From NCBI GenBank assembly GCA_016209725.1, contig JACQVO010000017.1:1-10296 (forward strand): DNA of 10,296 nt. The letters are read 5' to 3'. Of this stretch, positions 1 to 5,839 are shown one piece after another (within the stretch, counting starts at the first letter, position 1; every line of letters begins with the position of its first letter). The notes below the pieces were generated by a model, which had not been told where the DNA came from, did no database searches, and saw only the letters and a program-made list of their open reading frames with translations. The position numbers were made by a program, and so were the translations under genes. Source of the stretch: Candidatus Methylomirabilota bacterium. GTDB lineage: Bacteria > Methylomirabilota > Methylomirabilia > Methylomirabilales > 2-02-FULL-66-22.

Positions 1-1
1 C

Positions 2-654
2 GACTTCCAGGCGCGCGCGGATCGGGAGCTGCCCGCGGACATGCGGGGATTCCTGGATCTCTGGGACCAGAGCCTGTCCAGGGCGAAGCAGGTCTTGGCC
101 TTTGCCCGGGAGATGCAAGCCATGAAGGTCTCCTTCGCGCAGGGAATGATGCAGCCGCTCCAGACTGTCCGAGTACGGGCGCCCATCCTGAACCCCCGCA
201 AGATCATCTGCCTGGGCCTGAACTACCGTGACCACGCCCAGGAAACCAAGGCCGAGATCCCCACGACGTGAGCGCCCGGGACTACCAGATCCGCAAGCCG
301 GGCGGGCAGTGGATGTCGGGTAAGACGTTCGACACCTTCGCCCCGTTGGGTCCCGCCCTGGTCACGAAGGAGGACATCCCCGACCCCCACGTCCTCACCA
401 TCACGTGCACGGTGAGTGGGGAACTCCTGCAATCCTCCAACACCAAACACCTGATCTTCTCGATTCCGGACATCGTGGCCTACTGCTCCCACATCTTCAC
501 CCTGGAGCCCGGCGACGTCATCGCCACGGGGACGCCGGGCGGCGTCGGCTTTGCCCGGAAGCCGCCGCGGTTCTTGAAGGAGGGCGACGTGGCGGTGCTG
601 GAGATCCAGGGCATCGGCGCCCTGCGGAACCCGGTACGCAATGACGGGCGGTGA
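2..654 (+). pseudogene. Fumarylacetoacetate hydrolase (FAH) family protein, internally deleted, 5' end outside window
   Basis: FAH-family enzymes are metal-dependent hydrolases or decarboxylases of the catabolism of aromatic compounds and related acids. The frame open from base 2 contains the family's core entry motif (NPRKIICLGLNYRDHAQE, about bases 191-247) and then stops at 269-271 just after EIPTT. The rest of the protein resumes one frame away with DVSARDYQIRKPGGQW from base 265 and runs through the conserved EPGDVIATGTPGGVG and IQGIGALRNPV motifs to a stop at 652-654. In intact members about 60 residues lie between these blocks, including the DYExEL segment whose glutamates bind the metal; here they are absent. 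The second frame could begin only at a GTG (268) with no ribosome binding site. I therefore call a deletion plus frameshift. The start lies upstream of the window. An assembly collapse at the same spot would look identical. Confidence 0.82.
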
Positions 655-782
655 TGTCCCCGAGGGGGAGCGGTTGATGCCGTCGGTTCCGTGTCCGGCG
701 CTGTGCCGGTGTGAGGCCCGTGGCGGCGCGCTGGTGCAACCTTGCCTCCCCGAATTTCGGACGAGACAGGGCAGATCCCCCC

Positions 783-810
783 TTGACGTCCGACGGCCCA
801 GGCCTATCTT
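783..810 (+). promoter_or_regulatory. Sigma70-like promoter of the zinc-ribbon gene
   Basis: TTGACG at 783-788 is followed after 16 nt by TATCTT at 805-810, a fair match to the -35/-10 consensus. Transcription would begin near 817, about 70 nt upstream of the small zinc-ribbon gene at 886. A purine-rich AAGGAGGG (848-855) also lies in this leader, but it is followed only by the seven-codon MRWVVG frame that ends at 876. The call rests on pattern matching alone. Confidence 0.5.
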
Positions 811-885
811 GTTTATCAGATAGTCGTCACGTCCAATGCCGTGAAGAAAGGAGGGATGCGCTGGGTGGTTGGATGAGGGGGGGTG

Positions 886-1032
886 ATGGCGATGGCGGGT
901 ATCCCTGCGAAATGCCTCGACTGCGGGCAGATCCTGGCCTACGACGGAAGGACGTGCATGTACTACTGTCCGGATTGTGAGGCCAGCAAAGCGGAGGTCA
1001 AGAAACCCGAGGAACTGAGGAAGGCCGCGTGA
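886..1032 (+). CDS. Small zinc-ribbon protein, 48 aa
   Basis: The frame encodes 48 residues. Two cysteine pairs, C10-LD-C13 and C28-PD-C31, are set 14 residues apart, with a further cysteine at 24 (CMYYCPDC); this is the layout of a treble-clef or zinc-ribbon knuckle that binds one zinc ion. The N-terminal two thirds form the ribbon, and the last 17 residues are charged and lysine/glutamate-rich (SKAEVKKPEELRKAA), probably a short helix. The ATG at 886 follows a G-rich Shine-Dalgarno-like stretch (875-883); the GTG at 883 and ATG at 892 are in-frame alternatives. The gene has its own promoter (783-810) and terminator (1059-1098), so it looks like a monocistronic unit. There is no signal peptide, so it is probably cytoplasmic. 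Such tiny ribbons may act in nucleic-acid or protein contacts; no specific function can be assigned. Confidence 0.7.
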   Translation: MAMAGIPAKCLDCGQILAYDGRTCMYYCPDCEASKAEVKKPEELRKAA

Positions 1033-1058
1033 CCATGACAACTGAGGCCGCTACCTGA

Positions 1059-1098
1059 GGCAGGCATCGGCTCTTGCCGGTGCCTGCCGATTTATTTT
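1059..1098 (+). terminator. Rho-independent terminator after the zinc-ribbon gene
   Basis: A 13-bp stem (1059-1071 with 1076-1088, one G-U pair) closes a four-base TCTT loop and is followed by GATTTATTTT (1089-1098). It lies 26 nt after the zinc-ribbon stop codon. The tract downstream on the minus strand is not U-rich, so it should act mainly on plus-strand transcripts. Confidence 0.85.
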
Positions 1099-1247
1099 GC
1101 AGGCGAGCGAGCCCGGAAGCCTGCCGATGCGGCCTCGACGTCCCGCGCGACCGTGTCCATGGGGAGTTCTGTGGCAAATCCGATCCGAGGCGTCATCAGA
1201 GTCGCGCACACGGCCAGCCCGGCCAAGGCCTTTCCAAGGCGTGTCAT
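1092..1247 (-). CDS. Possible small exported peptide, 51 aa
   Basis: On the minus strand an ATG at 1245-1247, preceded by GGGAAAGGAC (a reasonable ribosome binding site), opens a 51-codon frame ending in TAA at 1092-1094. The product begins like a signal peptide: MTRLGK, then a hydrophobic run ALAGLAVCATLM (residues 7-18), then TPRIGFA, with a plausible signal-peptidase site near FA/TE (25/26). The mature part would be about 26 residues, with no cysteines and no recognisable domain. About 70% of third codon positions are G or C, compatible with coding in this genome but not proof. The frame ends inside the tail of the terminator of the convergent zinc-ribbon gene. I see no convincing promoter upstream on this strand. 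It may be a real microprotein, a decayed remnant of a longer exported protein, or chance. Confidence 0.35.
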   Translation of the reverse strand: MTRLGKALAGLAVCATLMTPRIGFATELPMDTVARDVEAASAGFRARSPAK

Positions 1248-1409
1248 GTCCTTTCCCTTGCCCGTGCCCTTCGACCGGGGATGTCGCTCTTGCGAGCGCA
1301 TCGCTGGGATCAAGCCCGAAGGGCCCCCGCTGGAGCCTAGCAAGAGGTGTCCCGTCCCGCAACTCCCGCTCGCAGAACGAACGGGCAGGCCCCCTCCGGG
1401 GCTTTCGGG

Positions 1410-1438
1410 TTGACATCCCGGGGGGGCTTGGCTACATT
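1410..1438 (+). promoter_or_regulatory. Sigma70-like promoter upstream of the PilZ gene
   Basis: A perfect TTGACA (1410-1415), a 17-nt spacer and TACATT (1433-1438) make one of the best promoter matches in the window. Transcription would start near 1445. The next convincing gene downstream is the PilZ gene at 1679. A short GC hairpin with no T-tract (GCCCC/GGGGC around 1389-1402) lies just upstream. Confidence 0.65.
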
Positions 1439-1444
1439 CTGATA

Positions 1445-1678
1445 CACGCCTGCCGTTCCGAGCACGACGCTCGCCCTCGCTTCCTTCGTCGCATTCGCCG
1501 TCGGTGGGCCGATCCCCGCCGGCCGCGGGCCTGCGTCGCGGTTGAGCCGCGTTGTCGTTCGAGCAAGCCGATTGACCGATTGCGTGGGTGCGGAGAGGCT
1601 GCGGTGGTTAGAGAGTGGCCGGATGGCCGTGGCTTCCCGCCGGGATCGTGGGCGCCCGCCAAGGAGGGGAGGAAGGGC
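1445..1678 (+). other. Long untranslated leader of the PilZ gene, function unknown
   Basis: About 234 nt separate the predicted transcription start from the PilZ start codon. The stretch is GC-rich and can form small stems, for example CGCGG/CCGCG around a TTGAG loop near 1534-1548. A frame in phase with the PilZ gene is open throughout, but its translation is arginine-rich and low in protein character. I do not recognise a c-di-GMP riboswitch or any other known RNA element. With the region from 1248 onward, it holds no other gene that I can support. Confidence 0.35.
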
Positions 1679-2032
1679 ATGAGCTCCGAGTACCCCACGA
1701 AGCGCCGATTCGCCCGATTGACCTTCCGGGAGCCGGTTTCGGGAGACGTCACCGCGAGCCACGACGTGCACATCCTGGACCTGAGCCTCGGCGGCGCACG
1801 CGTGGAGCACACCAGCATCCTCCGACCCGGGAGCAGTTGCTACCTTCGCCTGCCGCTCAACGAACAGGTCTTGACGGTCCTGTGTCGAGTCGTGTGGTCG
1901 CGGGCGGTCGGGCGGGCGGCGGAAGAGCAGGGCGGGACCGGTCTTCTCTACCACAGTGGGGTCGAATTCGTCGGCATGTCGCGAGAGGCGCAGTCGATCT
2001 TGGAGGCATTTCTGGGAGCACAGGGCGCCTGA
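1679..2032 (+). CDS. Single-domain PilZ protein, 117 aa (c-di-GMP binding)
   Basis: PilZ domains bind cyclic di-GMP and control motility, adhesion or envelope functions through protein partners. Both sequence hallmarks are present: R9-R-F-A-R13 (the RxxxR loop that grips the dinucleotide) near the N-terminus, and D34-L-S-L-G-G39 (D/NxSxxG). They are followed by the alternating hydrophobic strands of the six-stranded barrel (SCYLRLPL, LTVLCRVVWS) and the closing GVEFVGMS segment (residues 94-101). The length is right for a stand-alone PilZ protein with no attached output domain. The ATG at 1679 follows the purine-rich GAGGAAGGGC. The same frame is open much further upstream, but that part is not protein-like and contains the 1410-1438 promoter, so the short form is preferred. 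It is cytoplasmic, with no signal peptide or membrane segment. It appears monocistronic, and its partner cannot be read from the context. Confidence 0.88.
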   Translation: MSSEYPTKRRFARLTFREPVSGDVTASHDVHILDLSLGGARVEHTSILRPGSSCYLRLPLNEQVLTVLCRVVWSRAVGRAAEEQGGTGLLYHSGVEFVGMSREAQSILEAFLGAQGA

Positions 2033-2075
2033 CCCGGCTGGTGGATCCTGCGGGAGCGCCTAGCCTGTCCTGGAC

Positions 2076-2096
2076 GGGGCGGGGAACTTCCGCCCC
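2076..2096 (+). other. GC-rich stem-loop between the PilZ gene and tolQ
   Basis: GGGGCGG (2076-2082) pairs with CCGCCCC (2090-2096) around GGAACTT, and GTCC (2067-2070) can pair with GGAC beyond it. It lies 43 nt after the PilZ stop codon. There is no T-tract, so it is not a standard intrinsic terminator. It could be a transcript-end stabiliser or a rho-assisted end. The rest of the 2033-2230 gap shows nothing recognisable. Confidence 0.3.
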
Positions 2097-2230
2097 GCGG
2101 GACGGTCCAATCCAGGGAGGAGTGACTGGCACGGTGCGTCTTGGGGGTTTGGAAAGGGTCAGGCCGCTCTCGGAATGATGCCAGAACCCGTGCCGTGGAT
2201 CTTGGGCGGGGGGAGTCCCACGTCTTTCGC

Positions 2231-2260
2231 TTGACGTGCCTTTCAACCGTTTGCTATAAA
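2231..2260 (+). promoter_or_regulatory. Promoter of the tol operon
   Basis: TTGACG (2231-2236), an 18-nt spacer and TATAAA (2255-2260) form a strong sigma70-like promoter. The expected start of transcription is near 2266-2268, only about 14 nt ahead of the tolQ ATG at 2281, so the operon would have an extremely short leader. Confidence 0.75.
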
Positions 2261-2266
2261 GGACTT

Positions 2267-2284
2267 ATGGGTCCATCCAGATGA
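2267..2284 (+). promoter_or_regulatory. Possible leaderless five-codon upstream ORF coupled to tolQ
   Basis: An ATG at 2267, where transcription is predicted to start, opens a five-codon frame (MGPSR) whose TGA (2282-2284) overlaps the tolQ start codon as ATGA. The sequence just before tolQ has no Shine-Dalgarno motif. Ribosomes could load on the leaderless ATG and reinitiate at tolQ. This is inference from position only. Confidence 0.3.
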
Positions 2285-3003
2285 GTGCAATTAACCTCAT
2301 CCTTCAGACTGGCGTCGTCGCCAAGGGTGTTCTCCTCGTTCTGCTGGTCTTTTCCCTGGCTAGCTGGACCATCATCTTCCTGAAACTGCGAACCCTCGGG
2401 CGTGCGGACAGACAGGACGAGCGCTTCCATCGGCTCTTCCGGGAGAGCAAGAACCTCCATAGCGCCTACGAGGACTGCCGCCGCTTTCCCCAGAGCCCAC
2501 TGGCCGCCCTGTTCCGGGAAGGCTTTCGCGAGCTGAGCTTTGTCCTGAAGGGAAACCCCGCCCCCGGTGGGAACCCGGCCTCCCCTGATGCCGCGGCCAA
2601 GGGCTTGGAGATTTCGGCCGAGGATCTCCTGTCGCGGGTTTCACGGACCCTTCGCCATGCCAGCCTGAGGGAGGTCTCCGGGCTGGAACGCCTCCTGATT
2701 TTCCTGGCCACGACGGGAAACGTCACCCCGTTCATCGGACTGTTCGGCACGGTCTGGGGCATCATGAACGCCTTCCACAGCATCGGCTTGACCGGGTCCG
2801 CCAACCTCGGAGCCGTTGCGCCCGGCATCGCCGAGGCGCTCATCACCACGGCGGCTGGCCTCGCCACGGCGATCCCCGGGGTCATCGCGTACAATTACTT
2901 CCTCAACCGGATCAAAGGGGCGGCCACGCGCATGGATCTTTTCGCCTTGGAGTTCACCGGGCTCGCTGAGCGGATCCTGGCCAAGGGGGGGCGTGGTCGA
3001 TGA
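2281..3003 (+). CDS. tolQ: TolQ, proton-channel subunit of the Tol motor
   Basis: TolQ forms the inner-membrane ring around TolR and converts proton flow into movement of the TolA-type transducer during outer-membrane constriction at division. The 240-residue product has the MotA/TolQ/ExbB layout: a first membrane helix at about 14-36, a long cytoplasmic segment, then two helices at about 139-163 and 181-205. The family block TGNVTPFIGLFGTVWGIM (145-162) and VAPGIAEALITTAAGL (179-194) are both intact. VAPGIAEALI and IGLFGTVWGIM match Escherichia coli TolQ almost residue for residue, which favours TolQ over ExbB, as does the gene order. The start at 2281 aligns with the E. coli N-terminus, although no ribosome binding site precedes it. 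The cytoplasmic loop carries a Pro/Gly insert around 92-105. It is the first gene of the operon; the common upstream gene ybgC is absent. Confidence 0.95.
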   Translation: MSAINLILQTGVVAKGVLLVLLVFSLASWTIIFLKLRTLGRADRQDERFHRLFRESKNLHSAYEDCRRFPQSPLAALFREGFRELSFVLKGNPAPGGNPASPDAAAKGLEISAEDLLSRVSRTLRHASLREVSGLERLLIFLATTGNVTPFIGLFGTVWGIMNAFHSIGLTGSANLGAVAPGIAEALITTAAGLATAIPGVIAYNYFLNRIKGAATRMDLFALEFTGLAERILAKGGRGR

Positions 3004-3048
3004 CGACGCCGTGGCGTCAGGGCTGCAGAGGAATGGGGCAGATCGGCG

Positions 3049-3483
3049 ATGGCCTTTAAGAGTGCCGAGTTTGAAGGGCAGACCCGGCTGGGGCCCGCGC
3101 TAGCGGAGATCAACGTCACCCCCTTCGTGGACGTCGTTTTGGTGTTGCTGATCATCTTTTTGATCACCGCGCCCATGATGCTGGGCGGGATCGATGTCCG
3201 GGTGCCCAAGACGGAGACGCGGACTATCCAACCCGAAGAAAGACTGGTCCTCACGATCACGCGGGAGCGTGGCGTGTTCCTGGACAATCAGCCGATCAGC
3301 CTGGATCGACTCTCGAAGGTGCTGGGCGGCATGGTCCGGCGGAACCCCAGGTCCGCCGTCTTCCTGAAGGCCGACGAGGCCGTGGCCTACGGCACCGTGA
3401 TGAAGGTGATGGACGTCATCAAGAAGGCGGGCGTCGACCGGGTGGGCATGGTGACCGAGCCGGTGCGGCCCGGGGGAGGTTGA
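3049..3483 (+). CDS. tolR: TolR, inner-membrane motor subunit
   Basis: TolR (ExbD/TolR family) has one membrane helix whose aspartate carries protons through the TolQ ring, and a periplasmic domain that contacts peptidoglycan. The 144-residue product has a short cytoplasmic tail, the family signature EINVTPFVDVVLVLLIIFL with the key aspartate at D28, one helix (about 26-44), and a periplasmic domain with the typical DNQPISLDRL and PRSAVFLKADEAVAYGTVMKVMDVIKKAG segments. The length matches the family. ATG 3049 is the only usable start in frame after the upstream stop at 3001. Only a weak G-rich stretch (GGGG, 3035-3038) precedes it. It lies 45 nt after tolQ and 3 nt before the transducer gene. 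Confidence 0.95.
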   Translation: MAFKSAEFEGQTRLGPALAEINVTPFVDVVLVLLIIFLITAPMMLGGIDVRVPKTETRTIQPEERLVLTITRERGVFLDNQPISLDRLSKVLGGMVRRNPRSAVFLKADEAVAYGTVMKVMDVIKKAGVDRVGMVTEPVRPGGG

Positions 3484-3486
3484 GGC

Positions 3487-4374
3487 ATGGCGGCGGTGGC
3501 CGACCGGATTTCTCCGCCCGGACTTCAGCCGCGGGACGTCTGCCTTACCGTCGTCTTGTCGCTCCTGTTCCATGGCCTACTGACCGTGGTGATCCTCCTG
3601 GTCCCGCGGTTCCAGGTGGGGAGCTATATCAGCATTCCGGTCAGTTACACGGTAAGCCTGGTTGAGGCCCCGCCGGGCGGCGGCGGTCCCTCGCCGGCCC
3701 CGAGCAAAGCAACGGCCCCGACCCCGGCGCCCGTTCAGACCGCGCCGTCCCCGGCGGAACGGCCTGCACCCGCGTTGCGGCCGGCGCCCACGGAAGAATT
3801 GACGCTGCCCGGGCGGCGCCCCGCGCGGAAGACCGCACCGACACCGGCTCCGGAGCGCGAACCCTCCCTCCGGCCGCCCACGACCGGGCAGGAGCCGCCG
3901 CGCCCGGCGGCGCCCGTCCCCATCTCGCCGGTGCCGATGGCGCCTGTCGCCCCCACGACGCCGGCACCCGCCGCACCTCCTGTGGCCTCGGTCGGGCCTA
4001 CCGCCGGTCCTAAGGCCGCGGTCGAGAAGGGGGGCGGCCCGGAGGTGGCAGGGACGGGGAGCGGCAGCGGGCGCGGTGCCGGAGGCGGAGACGCCCTGGC
4101 TTCCTATCTCACCCTGCTGGATTGGAAGATCCAGCAGAACTGGGTTCCGGTGAGCGCACTGCTGGGGCCCGAGACGGTGGTGGCGGTCCGGTTCCGCGTC
4201 CTGCGCTCGGGACAGGTGCGGGACATCGAACTGGAGGCGAGTTCCGGGAACGCCAGCCTGGATACCTCGGCGTTGCGGGCGATCCGGCAGAGCCTGCCAC
4301 TCCCCCCCTTTCCCAATCTGCTGACCGACCCGTACCTGGACCTTCGGTATCGTTTCGTGATGGAGCGCGGCTGA
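3487..4374 (+). CDS. TonB/TolA-type energy transducer, Pro-rich
   Basis: This protein should link the TolQ-TolR motor to TolB and the outer membrane, the job done by TolA in Escherichia coli. The 295-residue product has a short cytoplasmic N-terminus, one membrane helix (about 18-40) and a long Pro/Ala-rich periplasmic spacer (about 61-165). A Gly/Ser hinge (about 182-201) follows. The C-terminal TonB domain (about 202-295) includes YLTLLDWKIQQNWVP, VAVRFRVLRSGQVRDIELEASSG and PLPPFPNL. Within the helix S25-L-L-F-H29 matches the SxxxH motif by which both TonB and TolA engage their motor. The spacer resembles TonB rather than the helical Ala/Lys-rich TolA spacer, but the position between tolR and tolB argues for the TolA role. 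ATG 3487 follows GGGGGAGGTTGAGGC, a good ribosome binding site. The stop codon overlaps the tolB start (TGATG), which suggests translational coupling. Confidence 0.9.
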   Translation: MAAVADRISPPGLQPRDVCLTVVLSLLFHGLLTVVILLVPRFQVGSYISIPVSYTVSLVEAPPGGGGPSPAPSKATAPTPAPVQTAPSPAERPAPALRPAPTEELTLPGRRPARKTAPTPAPEREPSLRPPTTGQEPPRPAAPVPISPVPMAPVAPTTPAPAAPPVASVGPTAGPKAAVEKGGGPEVAGTGSGSGRGAGGGDALASYLTLLDWKIQQNWVPVSALLGPETVVAVRFRVLRSGQVRDIELEASSGNASLDTSALRAIRQSLPLPPFPNLLTDPYLDLRYRFVMERG

Positions 4375-5675
4375 TGCGAGCATTCCGGTGGGTGGCCATC
4401 TGCATTCTCCTTCTCGCCGTGACGGGATGGCCGTCGGGCGCGCGGGGACAGGTGATCGAGCGGGAACTCCGGGAGCGAGTCGTCCCCAAGATTCCCATCG
4501 CCGTTGCGGGCTTCGCTCCCTTTGCCATGAACGGCGAGGATCTGGGGAGGCTGGGTGCCACGGTGCTGGCCGCCGACCTGCGCTTCACCAACATCTTCGA
4601 CGTGATGGATCCCGCCACGTTGCCGTTCGATCCCAAGACAGTGCAGTTGGATCAGGAGCGGCCCCTCTTCCCGGGCCTCAACTCTCTGAGGATCCAGCAC
4701 CTGGCGGTGGGGCAGGTATCCAGCCGGGGGCGAGAGGCGGTGGTCGAGGGGCGCCTGTTCGACGTGACCACGGGGAACATGGTGTTCGGCAAGCGCTATG
4801 TGGGGGACTCCAAGTTCTACCGGTTGATCATCCACCGCTTCGCCGACGACATCGTGTTCAACCTCACCGGGGAAAAGGGCGTGGCCCAGACGCGGATCGC
4901 CTTCGTGTCGGCCGTCAGCCGGACGGCGCGGGAGATTTTCGTCATGGACTACGACGGGGTCAACGCCGCGCCCATTACCGGGAATCAGTCCATCAACCTG
5001 TCGCCGCGGTGGTCTCCGGACGGCCGCCTGATCGCCTACACCTCGTACCGGAACGGCAACCCGGACCTGTTTGCCCTCAACTTTGACAGCGGCCGGCGCG
5101 ACGTCCTGTCGGCCCAGCGTGGCCTGAACGTGACGCCCGCCTGGTCGCCCGACGGGCAGTGGCTTGCCTTCGCCATGAGCGCGGGCGGGGGGACCAATCT
5201 GTCCCTCATGCCGAAAGGCGGCGGCACGCCGAGGCCCCTGACCACCGGCCCCGCCATCTCGGTCTCCCCGTCCTTTTCGCCCAACGGACGCCAGATCGTC
5301 TTCAATTCGGATCGCGGCGGCTCCCCCCAGATTTATGTCATGGACGTGGAAGGGACCAATTTGCGACGCCTGACCTTCCAGGGGAACTACAACGCCTCGC
5401 CGCGCTGGTCCCCCCGGGGAGAGAAGATCGCTTTCATGTGCCGGCTCGCGGGGAACCAGATCTGCCTGATCAACCCCGACGGCACCGGCCTCCAACAGCT
5501 CACCACGCTGGGCAACAACGAGGATCCCGCCTGGTCCCCGGACGGCCGTCACATCGCCTTCACCTCGACGCGAATGGGGCCGCGGGACATCTTCGTGATG
5601 CACGCCGACGGGACCGAGCAGACCCGGCTGACCAACAACGGGCGGGACAACTATCTGCCGGACTGGTCGCCGTGA
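4374..5675 (+). CDS. tolB: TolB, periplasmic beta-propeller of the Tol-Pal system
   Basis: TolB shuttles in the periplasm between the transducer and the peptidoglycan-binding lipoprotein Pal. The 433-residue product starts with a signal peptide (MRAFRW, hydrophobic VAICILLLAVTGW, likely cut near G25/Q26). The N-terminal alpha/beta domain (about 38-165) follows, with PIAVAGFAPF, the L-x-FTNIFDVMD segment and VEGRLFDVTTG. The propeller (about 170-433) shows six repeats, with WSPDG-type blade motifs at about 213, 257, 301 (FSPNG), 345 (WSPRG), 387 and a final WSP at 431. The total length is close to the 430 residues of E. coli TolB. The same frame is open upstream of 4374, but that part lies within the transducer gene. 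ATG 4374 is chosen because the signal peptide begins there and it overlaps the previous stop codon by one base. Confidence 0.95.
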   Translation: MRAFRWVAICILLLAVTGWPSGARGQVIERELRERVVPKIPIAVAGFAPFAMNGEDLGRLGATVLAADLRFTNIFDVMDPATLPFDPKTVQLDQERPLFPGLNSLRIQHLAVGQVSSRGREAVVEGRLFDVTTGNMVFGKRYVGDSKFYRLIIHRFADDIVFNLTGEKGVAQTRIAFVSAVSRTAREIFVMDYDGVNAAPITGNQSINLSPRWSPDGRLIAYTSYRNGNPDLFALNFDSGRRDVLSAQRGLNVTPAWSPDGQWLAFAMSAGGGTNLSLMPKGGGTPRPLTTGPAISVSPSFSPNGRQIVFNSDRGGSPQIYVMDVEGTNLRRLTFQGNYNASPRWSPRGEKIAFMCRLAGNQICLINPDGTGLQQLTTLGNNEDPAWSPDGRHIAFTSTRMGPRDIFVMHADGTEQTRLTNNGRDNYLPDWSP

Positions 5676-5782
5676 CTCTCAATCGTGTGATGTCTGCACT
5701 GGAAGGTGGAGCCGCCGGGGCTCTTCGTGATCACGGGGCCGTAGCGATCCGGACCCCGGGTCTGTTTCGAGAGTCTGCCCGC

Positions 5783-5805
5783 GGGATCCGTCGATTGCGG
5801 ATCCC
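5783..5805 (+). other. Perfect 8-bp stem-loop in the tolB-ybgF spacer
   Basis: GGGATCCG (5783-5790) pairs perfectly with CGGATCCC (5798-5805) around TCGATTG. No T-tract follows, so it is not an obvious terminator. It could mark an mRNA processing site or tune expression of the downstream gene. The 164-nt spacer (5676-5839) shows no other signal, no trace of a pal gene in any plus-strand frame, and no clear promoter. Confidence 0.4.
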
Positions 5806-5839
5806 TGCGGAGCATCGCAACCAGAGAGGATTGCCGTTG

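Noticed and set aside
695..709. Small hairpin CCGGC/GCCGG after the FAH gene
   Set aside because: The stem is only five base pairs with no T-tract, so it is not supportable as a terminator.
223..1041. 272-codon minus-strand open frame
   Set aside because: It crosses the FAH gene remains, a promoter and the zinc-ribbon gene. The translation is Arg/His/Gly-rich with no family signature, typical of antisense frames in GC-rich DNA.
1097..2032. 311-codon plus-strand frame including the PilZ gene
   Set aside because: Only the last 117 codons look like protein. The extension contains a good promoter at 1410-1438, and a ribosome binding site precedes ATG 1679.
4104..5603. 499-codon minus-strand open frame opposite tolB
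   Set aside because: It is antisense to a clear tolB; the length reflects codon bias, and no domain is recognisable.
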